Source of the DNA: Actinomycetota bacterium
GTDB taxonomy: Bacteria; Actinomycetota; Actinomycetes; S36-B12; UBA5976
DNA: 62,543 bases
NCBI GenBank assembly: GCA_947491175.1
Contig: CANLIF010000001.1
Location: forward strand, 1-62,543
Direction: 5' to 3'
The notes under the pieces were generated by a model, which saw only the letters and a program-made list of their open reading frames with translations, was not told the DNA's origin and did not search any database. The first letter of the stretch is position 1. Each line of letters starts with the position of its first letter. Shown here piece by piece: positions 32,187-40,946 of the stretch. A program made the position numbers and the translations under genes.

Positions 32187-33566
32187 ATGTCTGGTGCAAG
32201 TGAATTAAATCCGAACTCAATGCATCTATTTGATGCAGAGTTAACAAAACAAGTTTTTGAATACATGCGGGATCGGCTCTCGATGCCGGATGTCCCACTT
32301 GATTTTCCAGGTGACCCAAAGGAGCTGGCTCAGGCGCTTTCTGGGCTAATCAAACCCGAAGGAAATTCAGCGACAGAGATCCTGAAACTTTATGATGAAG
32401 TGATTTCTCGAGCCGTAGTCTCGGGTGATAGTCCTCGCTTTATGGCATTCATTCCAACTGCACCCACTAAAGCAGCACTGCTATTCGACATGATTGTTTC
32501 CTGTGCCTCGATTCAAGGGATCTCTTGGCTGGAAGCAGCAGGTTCAATTTCCGCCGAGAACCAAGTTCTGCGCTGGATGTCTGACGTGGCTGGCTTACCG
32601 GAATCAGCTGGGGGTACTTTTGTATCCGGTGGATCTGCGGCAAATCTAGCGGCGCTCACTGTGGCAAGAGACTCCGGTCGACAGCGCGTACATGGCGGGA
32701 AACGTTTACCTGTGAGAATTGCGCTAAGCCAACAAGCTCATTCTTCGATTGGTAATTCACTCGGCATTCTTGACATTGAACCATTCATAGTCGAAACATC
32801 AGACTATGCGATGACAAAAGCAGATTTAGATCGGGCACTTTCTGCAATCGATCCCAGTGATGCACCAGTTGTCGGTGTGGTCGCAACGGCTGGTACCACG
32901 AATGCTGGAATCATCGATGACCTCGCGGGAATCAGTGCGACTGCTCAAGAGCATGGAATCTGGTTCCATGTTGATGCCGCATATGGTGGCGCCGCCTTAT
33001 TGGCTCCATCAGTAAGAGATCAATTTAATGGAATTGAAAATGCTGACTCGATAACTATGGACCCACACAAGTGGTGGTTCTCGCCATTTGATGTAGCAGC
33101 AATTATTTATCGAAATCCAAAGTTGGCAGCAGTAGTCCATACTCAGGATGCGTCTTATTTGGACGTCTTGCATGAAGATGATTCGCTGATTAATCCCACA
33201 GATCTCGCGTACCACTTAACAAGACGAGCCCGCGGACTTCCGATCTGGTTCTCGGTAGTTGTGAATGGCACAGATGCATACCGCGATGCAGTCGAGGCCT
33301 CAATTTCGCTAACTAACGAAGTTGCCGATTTCATCAGGGAACACGAAGACCTAGAACTTGTCATTGAGCCATCGCTCTCTATAGTTTTATGGCGCCGAAA
33401 AGGTTGGAACGCAAAAGATTATCGTGACCTCCAGGACCAACTAATCCAGTCTCAGACTGCATTTGTGACACCTACTTCTTGGCAGGGTGAAACAGTGGGC
33501 AGGTTTGCCTTCGTTCACCCTGGAACCACGATCGAAATGGTCAAGGAAGTTTTTGCAGCTCTTTAA
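32187..33566 (+). CDS. PLP-dependent decarboxylase (group II, aromatic/diaminobutyrate type)
   Basis: A 459-residue fold-type I enzyme. The PLP lysine is in TMDPHKWWFSPF, the Asp that holds the pyridine is in HVDAAYGGA, and the VSGGSAANLAAL phosphate cup is present. The group includes aromatic amino acid, diaminobutyrate and glutamate-like decarboxylases; the substrate cannot be assigned. ATG 32187 has GGCGG five bases upstream. A TTG at 32175 is an alternative, since TAGACC lies six bases before it. Neighbours give no pathway hint. Confidence 0.85.
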   Translation: MSGASELNPNSMHLFDAELTKQVFEYMRDRLSMPDVPLDFPGDPKELAQALSGLIKPEGNSATEILKLYDEVISRAVVSGDSPRFMAFIPTAPTKAALLFDMIVSCASIQGISWLEAAGSISAENQVLRWMSDVAGLPESAGGTFVSGGSAANLAALTVARDSGRQRVHGGKRLPVRIALSQQAHSSIGNSLGILDIEPFIVETSDYAMTKADLDRALSAIDPSDAPVVGVVATAGTTNAGIIDDLAGISATAQEHGIWFHVDAAYGGAALLAPSVRDQFNGIENADSITMDPHKWWFSPFDVAAIIYRNPKLAAVVHTQDASYLDVLHEDDSLINPTDLAYHLTRRARGLPIWFSVVVNGTDAYRDAVEASISLTNEVADFIREHEDLELVIEPSLSIVLWRRKGWNAKDYRDLQDQLIQSQTAFVTPTSWQGETVGRFAFVHPGTTIEMVKEVFAAL

Positions 33567-33578
33567 GTGTGATTAAGG

Positions 33579-35345
33579 CTACTTGATTTCCATTAGGGGA
33601 GTGCCGGTTGGAACTGTGGTTCCAACTTCAGCAGTTAGTCCAGTTACAATTCCAGATTTATGAGCAGTCAATGGCTGCTCCATCTTCATAGCCTCGAGAA
33701 CTACGACTAAATCACCCTGCACAACTTCTTGTCCTTCGGTAACTGCAATTTTGACGATTGTTCCCTGCATCGGAGCCAAAACTGCGTCGCCACTTCCAAC
33801 TGCACCTGACTTCTTACCGATTTTGCGTGCGGATTTCTTAGCTCCGCCACCTGAGCCAAGTGAAATGTCACCAGGTAGAACTACTTCGATCCGTCGACCG
33901 TTAACTTCAACCGTGATTGGGTTTCTGGTTTCAGGTTCAGCAAGTTCGCCTGCGCCACCTGAGAAGGCAGGGATCGTGTTGTTGAATTCAGTTTCAATCC
34001 AGCGAGTGTGGATAGAAAATGGGGTAGCTGCATCAGTTGGCGCAAATGCTGGGTCGCTAACCACTGCCCGGTGGAAAGTTAAGGCAGTTGCAATTCCATC
34101 AATCTCAAACTCAGCTAGAGCTCGGCGGGAGCGCTCTAAGGCTTCCTGTCGATCCCGGCCAGTGACAATTAGCTTGGCGAGAAGTGAATCGAAGTTGCCA
34201 CCGATTACATCACCTTTAGTAAAACCGGAATCCAGGCGAACTCCCGGTCCACTTGGCGGATTCCAGACAGTTAGTGAGCCAGGCGCTGGCAAGAAACCGC
34301 GACCAGGATCTTCGCCATTGATGCGAAATTCAATTGAGTGTCCACGAAGTTCTGGATCGCCGTATCCAAGGGCTTCACCTTGAGCAATTCGGAACTGTTC
34401 GCGGACTAAGTCGATTCCAGCGACTTCTTCAGAAACTGGATGTTCAACCTGAAGTCGAGTATTCACTTCAAGGAATGAAATGGTTCCATCAAGTCCAATC
34501 AAGAACTCACAAGTTCCAGCACCAACGTATTTTGCCTCCTTCATAATTGCTTTACTCGATTTGTAAAGTTCATCAATTTGAGCTTGCGACAAGAATGGTG
34601 CTGGCGCTTCTTCAACAAGTTTTTGATGGCGACGCTGCAGTGAACAGTCGCGAGTGGAAACAATTACCACGTTTCCATGTTCATCAGCTAAACACTGAGT
34701 TTCGACGTGGCGTGGATTGTCAAGGTATCGCTCAACGAAACATTCACCGCGACCGAATGCAGCGACTGCTTCACGTACTGCAGATTCAAAAAGTTCAGGA
34801 ATTTCTTCAAGGTTTCGCGCAACTTTTAATCCGCGACCGCCGCCGCCGAAGGCAGCTTTAATTGCAATTGGTAAGCCGTGCTGCTTTGCAAAATCGACAA
34901 CTTCTTTGCTGTCTTTAACTGGGTCAGGTGTGCCTTGCACCTGTGGCGCTCCCGCGCGCGCAGCAATATGTCGAGCTGAAACTTTGTCTCCCAGGTCGCG
35001 AATTGCTTGTGGGGGTGGGCCAATCCAAATTAATCCAGCATCAATTACGGCTTGGGCAAATTCGGCATTTTCAGACAGGAATCCATATCCTGGGTGAACC
35101 GCGTTCGAACCAGATTTCTTTGCGGCCACAATAAGTTTTTCAATTACTAAGTAACTTTCAGCTGCGGTATTGCCACCAAGTGCAAACGCCTCGTCGGTGG
35201 CTTTAACGTGCTGGGCATCACGGTCTGGATCGGCATAAACTGCCACGCTAGCAATGCCTGCGTCGGCGCAAGCCCGGGCAACTCGAATCGCAATTTCGCC
35301 ACGATTAGCGATTAGAACTTTTTCAATTTTGCGACTGTTGCCCAC
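33579..35345 (-). CDS. accA3: Acyl-CoA carboxylase alpha subunit (biotin carboxylase plus biotin carrier)
   Basis: A 588-residue fusion that carboxylates biotin with ATP and bicarbonate. Biotin carboxylase covers about residues 5-450 (KVLIANRGEIAIRVARA, GGGGRGLKVA glycine loop, STRDCSLQRRHQKLVEEAP, FLEVNTRLQVEHPVSE). The carrier domain at the end has biotinyl Lys554 in EAMKMEQP. A Gly/Lys/Ser linker lies between. GTG 35345 is chosen since GGAG lies five bases upstream; the longer reading to 35408 adds a basic, unrelated tail. It forms one cluster with maf, epsilon and beta subunits, as in Mycobacterium accA3-accD5-accE5. Likely serves propionyl- and acetyl-CoA. Confidence 0.95.
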   Translation of the reverse strand: MGNSRKIEKVLIANRGEIAIRVARACADAGIASVAVYADPDRDAQHVKATDEAFALGGNTAAESYLVIEKLIVAAKKSGSNAVHPGYGFLSENAEFAQAVIDAGLIWIGPPPQAIRDLGDKVSARHIAARAGAPQVQGTPDPVKDSKEVVDFAKQHGLPIAIKAAFGGGGRGLKVARNLEEIPELFESAVREAVAAFGRGECFVERYLDNPRHVETQCLADEHGNVVIVSTRDCSLQRRHQKLVEEAPAPFLSQAQIDELYKSSKAIMKEAKYVGAGTCEFLIGLDGTISFLEVNTRLQVEHPVSEEVAGIDLVREQFRIAQGEALGYGDPELRGHSIEFRINGEDPGRGFLPAPGSLTVWNPPSGPGVRLDSGFTKGDVIGGNFDSLLAKLIVTGRDRQEALERSRRALAEFEIDGIATALTFHRAVVSDPAFAPTDAATPFSIHTRWIETEFNNTIPAFSGGAGELAEPETRNPITVEVNGRRIEVVLPGDISLGSGGGAKKSARKIGKKSGAVGSGDAVLAPMQGTIVKIAVTEGQEVVQGDLVVVLEAMKMEQPLTAHKSGIVTGLTAEVGTTVPTGTPLMEIK

Positions 35346-35382
35346 ACGAACTCCTACGACTGCTTTTGGTCTCTTAAGTCTA

Positions 35383-36000
35383 TTAGTCCCAAAGTTGTGT
35401 CCACTCAATGCTCATATCCTTCGTAAACTCCCGAAGTAGAGCCAAGGATATTCCCCCAACTGCAGGACTGTCTCCAGTCATTTTGGTAATGAAGGCAGCA
35501 GACTTACCTTCATGTGTAAAACCGCCCGCCACGGATAGCGGCTCACCACTTTTGACATAAGCAATGATTTCGGCATCAGAAATATCTGCAAATTCAACTT
35601 TGGCACCAGCAACGCCACTTCGAATTTGGCCACTAACCAAATCCATTACCCAGTGGCCAGTATGAAGATAGCCATACTTGCCCCGCATGGCTTTCCAGCG
35701 GGCGATAGCAACATCAGGACTTCCCGGCTTGCCGTATGACTCACCTTCAAATTCCAGCATGGAATCGGCGGCAATAACTAGCAGATTTCGATTATCTGTC
35801 ACAGTTATCTGTTTAGCCACAGCCTCACCTTTTGCAGTCGCTAGGGCGACACAAAGTTCCGCAGTTGATATTGGACTTAACTTGGCAGTGATTGCATCTT
35901 CATCCACATGACTTACTTGAACAAGTGGGGTGATACCTGCGTTCAGCAATAAGGAATAGCGAGATGTCGAAGCTGAAGCGAGCAATACGGTGCGAGACAT
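35383..36000 (-). CDS. maf: Maf family nucleoside triphosphate pyrophosphatase
   Basis: A 205-residue house-cleaning enzyme that hydrolyses non-canonical or certain canonical NTPs. The N-terminal LASASTSRYSLL motif, the VDED segment, AADSMLEFEGESYGKP and the GGFTHEGKSAAFI region match Maf. It lies between the alpha and epsilon carboxylase genes, a position shared with Mycobacterium. ATG 36000 follows GATAAT by six bases on the minus strand, which would give a leaderless mRNA inside the cluster. Confidence 0.9.
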   Translation of the reverse strand: MSRTVLLASASTSRYSLLLNAGITPLVQVSHVDEDAITAKLSPISTAELCVALATAKGEAVAKQITVTDNRNLLVIAADSMLEFEGESYGKPGSPDVAIARWKAMRGKYGYLHTGHWVMDLVSGQIRSGVAGAKVEFADISDAEIIAYVKSGEPLSVAGGFTHEGKSAAFITKMTGDSPAVGGISLALLREFTKDMSIEWTQLWD

Positions 36001-36006
36001 TTATCT

Positions 36007-36012
36007 ATTATC
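36007..36012 (-). promoter_or_regulatory. -10 hexamer of maf (leaderless start)
   Basis: GATAAT on the minus strand, six bases, ATG 36000. It suggests that maf and the alpha subunit can be expressed apart from the beta and epsilon genes. Confidence 0.45.
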
Positions 36013-36027
36013 GGTAACGGTGTGGGA

Positions 36028-36243
36028 TTAATACGGATGGGGAAGCGCCGAGCGCCGCCAAGTGCCCGCACCATGTTCGAAAGACTTCCGCACGCCACGA
36101 TGCGCAGCATTCCATTCTGGTCGCAACTGCGATCGCTTACTTGCCAAACTTGCAGCGGCCGCTTGCGCTGTGATCACCATGAGTACGACAGCCAACTCTT
36201 CATCTGTTGGCTGTCCACGTACAACTTTAATTTCCTGACTCAC
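36028..36243 (-). CDS. accE: Acyl-CoA carboxylase epsilon subunit
   Basis: A small 71-residue protein whose VVRGQPTDEELAVVLMVI core is the signature of the actinobacterial epsilon subunit, which strengthens the alpha-beta complex of propionyl-CoA carboxylase. The tail is rich in Arg, His and Trp. The GTG start overlaps the beta-subunit stop (GTGA), so the two are translationally coupled. Confidence 0.88.
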   Translation of the reverse strand: MSQEIKVVRGQPTDEELAVVLMVITAQAAAASLASKRSQLRPEWNAAHRGVRKSFEHGAGTWRRSALPHPY

Positions 36244-37829
36244 AGCGGGATATTTCCATGCTTCTTTGGAGGCAAAATTTGTCGCTTGCCACGCAAGGAA
36301 CGAAGTGCCCGAACCACCATGACACGAGTTTCACTTGGAACAATAACCCGGTCAATGTATCCGCGCTCGGCAGCAATGTAAGGGTTGGCAAATTTGTCAT
36401 CGTATTCCTGAAGTAATTTGGCACGCTCAGCTTCTGGCTTCTTAGCTTCCGCTAATTCCTTGCGATACAGAATGTTGACTGCGCCTTGCGCACCCATCAC
36501 AGCAATTTGGGCACTTGGCCAAGCCAAGTTAATGTCTGCACCTAAGTGCTTTGAACCCATAACGTCGTAAGCGCCACCGTATGCTTTGCGGGTAATGATG
36601 GTTACGAGTGGAACAGTTGCTTCGGCATATGCGTAAAGCAATTTTGCGCCACGACGAATGATGCCTTGCCATTCTTGATCAGTTCCAGGTAGGAATCCTG
36701 GTACATCGACCAAGGTAATAACTGGAACATTAAAGGCATCACAGGTTCTGACAAAGCGAGCAGCTTTTTCGCTCGCATCGATGTCTAGAGTTCCAGCAAA
36801 TTGCATAGGTTGACTTGCTACGACGCCAACTGGCCTTCCTTCGACTCGGCCATAACCACAAATAATGTTTGGCGCAAAAAGTGCTTGAGTTTCCAAGAAC
36901 TCGCCATCATCCACAATGGTCTCAATAACTTTGTGCATGTCATATGGCTGGTTGGGTGAATCCGGAATGATCGTGTCTAGCAATAAGTCGGCTTCTGAGA
37001 TTTCTAAATCTGCTTCAACATCTAGGTATGGAACTTCATCCATATTGTTGCTTGGCAGGAATGACAATAAGTTCTTTACATATTCCAGTGCATCATCCTC
37101 ATCAGATGCCATGTAGTGCGCAACTCCAGATTTAGTATTGTGAGTTCTGGCACCACCTAAATCTTCAAATGCTACTTCTTCACCAGTAACGGTCTTGATT
37201 ACCTCAGGACCAGTGATGAACATGTGCGATGTTTGATCGACCATTACTATGAAGTCGGTTAACGCAGGAGAGTAAACCGCGCCACCTGCACATGGACCAA
37301 GAACCAATGAGATTTGTGGGATAACGCCCGATGCATGCGCATTGCGCTTAAAGATTTCGCCATAGAGCCCGAGCGAAACTACACCTTCTTGAATTCGCGC
37401 GCCACCAGAGTCATTGATTCCGATCATTGGCACGCCAGTCTTAAGCGCCAAGTCCATTACTTTGCAAATCTTTTCGCCAAAGACTTCACCGAGTGATCCA
37501 CCGAAAACTGTGAAGTCTTGCGCAAACACGCAAACTTGACGACCGTCGATAGTTCCGTAACCGGTAATCACGCCATCGCCATATGGACGAGATTTTTCCA
37601 TTCCAAAGTTGTGGGAACGATGGCGCGCCAAGCCATCGATTTGTTGGAAGGAACCTTCATCTAAAAGGCGCTCGATGCGCTCCATGGCAGTTAGCTTGCC
37701 GCGTGCATGCTGCTTATCTACGGCCTCGGAGTGGCGGTTGGCAGCGTCGTTACGTCGTGCCTCGAGATCTGCGATCTTTCCAGCAGTGGTATGGATGTCG
37801 ATCCGATTATTGGCGGTTTCGGCGCTCAC
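36240..37829 (-). CDS. accD5: Acyl-CoA carboxylase beta subunit (propionyl-CoA carboxylase type)
   Basis: Carboxyltransferase of 529 residues that moves CO2 from biotin to acyl-CoA. The N half has GINDSGGARIQEG and GPCAGGAVYSPALTDF; the C half has VDVPGFLPGTDQEWQGIIRRGAKLLYAY and KAYGGAYDVMGSKHLGAD. The Asp in GAYDVM is, from memory of AccD5/PccB work, linked to propionyl-CoA preference; treat that as inference. GTG 37829 follows GGAGG. With the epsilon subunit next to it and the mutase in the window, a route from propionyl-CoA to succinyl-CoA is likely, although an epimerase was not seen. Confidence 0.94.
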   Translation of the reverse strand: MSAETANNRIDIHTTAGKIADLEARRNDAANRHSEAVDKQHARGKLTAMERIERLLDEGSFQQIDGLARHRSHNFGMEKSRPYGDGVITGYGTIDGRQVCVFAQDFTVFGGSLGEVFGEKICKVMDLALKTGVPMIGINDSGGARIQEGVVSLGLYGEIFKRNAHASGVIPQISLVLGPCAGGAVYSPALTDFIVMVDQTSHMFITGPEVIKTVTGEEVAFEDLGGARTHNTKSGVAHYMASDEDDALEYVKNLLSFLPSNNMDEVPYLDVEADLEISEADLLLDTIIPDSPNQPYDMHKVIETIVDDGEFLETQALFAPNIICGYGRVEGRPVGVVASQPMQFAGTLDIDASEKAARFVRTCDAFNVPVITLVDVPGFLPGTDQEWQGIIRRGAKLLYAYAEATVPLVTIITRKAYGGAYDVMGSKHLGADINLAWPSAQIAVMGAQGAVNILYRKELAEAKKPEAERAKLLQEYDDKFANPYIAAERGYIDRVIVPSETRVMVVRALRSLRGKRQILPPKKHGNIPL

Positions 37830-37855
37830 GTGTTCCTCCGTACTAGTCCTTCGCC

Positions 37856-37861
37856 TACCCT
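37856..37861 (+). promoter_or_regulatory. -10 hexamer of birA (leaderless start)
   Basis: TACCCT, six bases, GTG 37868. The 38-base gap to the divergent carboxylase start holds both genes' initiation signals. Confidence 0.5.
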
Positions 37862-37867
37862 AGCGAT

Positions 37868-38677
37868 GTGGATATAAAAGATGTGAAACGCGGGCGTCCA
37901 GCGCTTGATCCTGATCTCATATTAAGTGAGTTAGCCAAGACATCCTCGAAATGGCTCGATATAGAGGTCTTTGAGCAAGTTGATTCGACTAATGACCTTG
38001 CTATCTCTCGGCTAACTAACACCACACCAAATTCAGTTTTTTCAATTACGGCAGATGAGCAACGCAAAGGACGTGGCCGACTTCAACGGGAGTGGCATAG
38101 CCCATTTGGTGCTGGAATCGCACTAACTGTTGCCATACCGACACAGTTCTTTAGTTGTGAAACTTCTGCCATTCCACTTTTGGTGGGTATTGCTGCAAAT
38201 AATTGCCTAAAGAAACTTGGCGCGAATGCCAAACTAAAGTGGCCAAATGATTTGATGATTGCAATTGAGTCCACTGAACTGAAAAAAGTTGGTGGAATTT
38301 TAGTTCAACGTCAAGACGAGTACGTTGTTATTGGAATTGGAATCAATGTCGATCTTGAGAATGAGGAACTACCTACGGAAAACGCCACATCACTCTCGCT
38401 ACTGGAGATCACAGCTTCCCGCGAATCCTTAATTGCTAACTTGGTAGTTCAGCTTGAAATCGTAACTAAGTTAACAACAGAAGAGTGGTTGCCTCTTTAT
38501 GTGCAAGATAGTTCCACAATTGGAACCCAAGTAACGGTTGCTCGAAAATCAGAATCAATGGTTACAGGATTAGCAATTAACGTACTTGAATCAGGAGAAC
38601 TTCTCCTCGACACTGAAATGGGGCTAATTGAGATCACTTCGGGGGATGTGCTGCAAGTAAGACCAAGCCAGCATTAG
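37868..38677 (+). CDS. birA: Biotin-[acetyl-CoA-carboxylase] ligase
   Basis: Attaches biotin to the carrier lysine of the carboxylase encoded next door. The 269-residue enzyme has the catalytic domain with STNDLA, ADEQRKGRGRLQREWHSPFGAG (the GRGR biotin-AMP loop), KWPNDLM and a GGILVQ strand, then a short SH3-like C-terminus. There is no N-terminal DNA-binding domain, so it is a group I ligase and not a repressor. Divergent from the beta subunit as in Mycobacterium. Confidence 0.94.
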   Translation: MDIKDVKRGRPALDPDLILSELAKTSSKWLDIEVFEQVDSTNDLAISRLTNTTPNSVFSITADEQRKGRGRLQREWHSPFGAGIALTVAIPTQFFSCETSAIPLLVGIAANNCLKKLGANAKLKWPNDLMIAIESTELKKVGGILVQRQDEYVVIGIGINVDLENEELPTENATSLSLLEITASRESLIANLVVQLEIVTKLTTEEWLPLYVQDSSTIGTQVTVARKSESMVTGLAINVLESGELLLDTEMGLIEITSGDVLQVRPSQH

Positions 38678-38682
38678 GACAC

Positions 38683-38688
38683 TAAACT
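38683..38688 (+). promoter_or_regulatory. -10 hexamer of the two-component system (leaderless start)
   Basis: TAAACT, seven bases, GTG 38696. Confidence 0.45.
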
Positions 38689-38695
38689 GCAAAGT

Positions 38696-39364
38696 GTGAA
38701 GCGGATTTTGGTAGCAGAAGATGATCTTGAAATCGCCGGCCCACTGGTGCGGACGCTACAAGCCGAAGGTTATTCAGTAGCCCTGGTAAGTGATGGATTA
38801 AGTGCGCTGGAAAAAGCAAAGTCAACCAAACCAGACTTGATTGTTTTAGATCTGGGTCTGCTAAATATGGATGGCTTAGATGTTTGTCGAAGTCTTAGAG
38901 CTCAAAAGCTAGACATGCCAATTTTGATTCTCACAGCGCGAACCTCAGAACTGGATTTGGTTGTGGGACTTGACGCAGGCGCCGATGATTACATCATGAA
39001 GCCATTTCGAACTTCTGAGTTACTCGCAAGATTACGCGCCTTAGTGCGGCGAGTTGATGGCCACGACGTAAAAGAACTAATTGGAAATGGGATTGTTCTT
39101 AATACGGAAGCACACACTTGTAACTGCAACGAAATCGAGGTTTCATTAACTTCGACTGAGTATCAATTATTAGAACTATTAATGCGAAACTCTGGGCGAG
39201 TAATAAGCCGACAACAGATTTTGCGAGACGTCTGGAACACCGAGTGGTCGGGATCGACCAAGAATCTGGACATGCACGTTTCTGCATTACGTCGAAAACT
39301 AGGAGAAGAAGGCGAGCACATCTCTACTGTCCGTGGACTTGGGTTTCGATTCGATCGGATTTAG
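38696..39364 (+). CDS. OmpR-family response regulator
   Basis: 222 residues. The receiver domain has acidic EDD near residue 9, phospho-acceptor Asp52 (VLDLGLLNMDG), Thr in LTART and the conserved Lys in YIMKPF. The winged-helix domain follows (LTSTEYQLLELLMRNSGRVISRQQIL, ending STVRGLGFRF). The gene order gives it the sensor kinase two bases downstream as partner. Target genes are unknown. Confidence 0.93.
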   Translation: MKRILVAEDDLEIAGPLVRTLQAEGYSVALVSDGLSALEKAKSTKPDLIVLDLGLLNMDGLDVCRSLRAQKLDMPILILTARTSELDLVVGLDAGADDYIMKPFRTSELLARLRALVRRVDGHDVKELIGNGIVLNTEAHTCNCNEIEVSLTSTEYQLLELLMRNSGRVISRQQILRDVWNTEWSGSTKNLDMHVSALRRKLGEEGEHISTVRGLGFRFDRI

Positions 39365-39366
39365 TT

Positions 39367-40383
39367 ATGCAGCAAAGATTGTTCAAGTTTTTTGTTATTG
39401 CAATCCTTCCTTGGGTAGTTTTGTTAGCTGTTGTTGCCAACCTTTGGTTTTTGGATTCAAATCAAACTTCACATTCAAGCACTTTGTTCACGAACTCCTC
39501 CCCAGTTAGTTTCGGAATCCAGGCGATTGTGTGCCTGGTCGCAACGCTTGTTGTCTTGGTCTCTCAGGGGCTGGCAAAAGCAACGGTTAGACCCTTTGAA
39601 TCTCTGCTCAATCAAGTAATTCTGATCACGAGCGGCAGGACAGTTACTCCTCCAGAAAAAACTGGAATGCCCGAAGTTGATCAAACTATCAACAATCTTT
39701 ACCTGGCAGCAACAAATGCACAACGCCGACTTGATGCTGAGCGAACGCTGGCAGCTGATGTTTCCCACCAGTTACGATCCCCACTTGCTGCACTCTCACT
39801 TCGCTTAGAACAAATCTTGCAAGATACCAGAGATTCAAATGTTCATGAGGATTCAGCAGCGGCACTGGGACAAGTAGATCGGTTAGTGAAGTTAGTTGAA
39901 GGCCTTTTGACTACTTGGAGATCAACTACCGATCGAGACTTGACAGAAATCAATGTTTCAGACTTACTTGCAAATGTTAGCGATAGGTGGCAAGCAAGAG
40001 TCGAGTTGTCTAGTCGAAAAATGACTATAGAGTGCGGGTCCGACTTAGTAGCTCTGGGAACACCAGAAGTTCAAGAGCTTGTGTTGTCTGTTCTAATTGA
40101 AAACTCGCTTCAACACGGAGCTGGAACCATTAAAATTTCGGCGCGGGATTTTCAGTCGTGGACTTTGATTGAAATCGGAGATGAGGGAAATGGAATTTCC
40201 CAGGACATCGAAAGCACATTAATGACCCAAGGTGTTACTACCGGTGGCACCGGATTGGGCTTGGCCTGGGCACGAAATCAAGTTGCATCTGATGGCGGTC
40301 GTCTGGAGTTGCGTAATCTAAAGCCTGCAATTTTTGGAATCTTCTTGGTATCAGCGGGATCAACCAACGGAAAAAATATTTAG
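39367..40383 (+). CDS. Sensor histidine kinase with minimal sensor
   Basis: A 338-residue membrane kinase. Two hydrophobic helices (residues about 7-29 and 55-75) enclose only some 25 extracytoplasmic residues, so there is no recognisable ligand domain. The H-box DVSHQLRSPLAAL holds His134; HATPase boxes include DEGNGIS and GTGLGLAWARNQV. ATG 39367 lies two bases after the response regulator's stop. A short loop suggests signals from within the membrane, such as envelope stress; this is inference. Confidence 0.9.
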   Translation: MQQRLFKFFVIAILPWVVLLAVVANLWFLDSNQTSHSSTLFTNSSPVSFGIQAIVCLVATLVVLVSQGLAKATVRPFESLLNQVILITSGRTVTPPEKTGMPEVDQTINNLYLAATNAQRRLDAERTLAADVSHQLRSPLAALSLRLEQILQDTRDSNVHEDSAAALGQVDRLVKLVEGLLTTWRSTTDRDLTEINVSDLLANVSDRWQARVELSSRKMTIECGSDLVALGTPEVQELVLSVLIENSLQHGAGTIKISARDFQSWTLIEIGDEGNGISQDIESTLMTQGVTTGGTGLGLAWARNQVASDGGRLELRNLKPAIFGIFLVSAGSTNGKNI

Positions 40384-40841
40384 CTGTTTTGCTCAACACC
40401 AGATACATCATTTGGAAAAACCCAGTTGTGGTAGCCCCAAAATCTAAAAATAGTTCCTAAAATAAGACCAATAACATTTGCACTGATATTGTCTGCAAGT
40501 GCGCTGTCAAACCCAAGCAAATAGTGGCTTATCCAAAGACAGGAAAGTGAAATGATCATCCCAACGGCATTGAAAGCGAAAAACAGTCCATATTCGCGCC
40601 GAAATGAAGAACGGGTTCGATCCTTGAATGTCCAGTGCCGGTTACCAAAGTAGGCAAAAGTAGTAGCAACTAAGACACTGAAAACCTTGGCAGTTAAGGG
40701 CTTATCGTAAAGTGGTCCTGCGCCCCCGGCGAATCTCAATAAGTTAAAAACCGTCAGGTCAATTACATATGCAACCAATCCGATAGCACCAAATTTACCG
40801 AGCTCTTTACGCATTTTGATTATGAATTCTTTAACTGGCAC
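40380..40841 (-). CDS. GtrA-like membrane protein
   Basis: 153 residues with four hydrophobic helices and the motifs FGAIGLVAYVIDLTVFNLL and FAYFGNRHWTFKDR of GtrA proteins, thought to move polyprenyl-linked sugars across the membrane for cell-surface glycosylation. GTG 40841 is supported by TAATCT six bases upstream. Its stop overlaps the kinase stop by three to four bases. No glycosyltransferase lies next to it. Confidence 0.85.
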   Translation of the reverse strand: MPVKEFIIKMRKELGKFGAIGLVAYVIDLTVFNLLRFAGGAGPLYDKPLTAKVFSVLVATTFAYFGNRHWTFKDRTRSSFRREYGLFFAFNAVGMIISLSCLWISHYLLGFDSALADNISANVIGLILGTIFRFWGYHNWVFPNDVSGVEQNS

Positions 40842-40847
40842 CCCCTT

Positions 40848-40853
40848 AGATTA
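40848..40853 (-). promoter_or_regulatory. -10 hexamer of the GtrA gene (leaderless start)
   Basis: TAATCT on the minus strand, six bases, GTG 40841. The G-run between them would otherwise look like a ribosome site that is too close to the start. Confidence 0.5.
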
Positions 40854-40946
40854 GCCAACGTTTCCAAGCATTAACACAATCGGTATCTAGGTTTCGCATT
40901 CGTGCGGTAAATTTACTGTCAAATACCTTATAAAGGGAGTGCCGAT

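Noticed and set aside
38083..40383. Horizontal transfer of the two-component and GtrA genes
   Set aside because: Codon use and base composition look like the neighbours by eye and no mobile element or direct repeats flank them.
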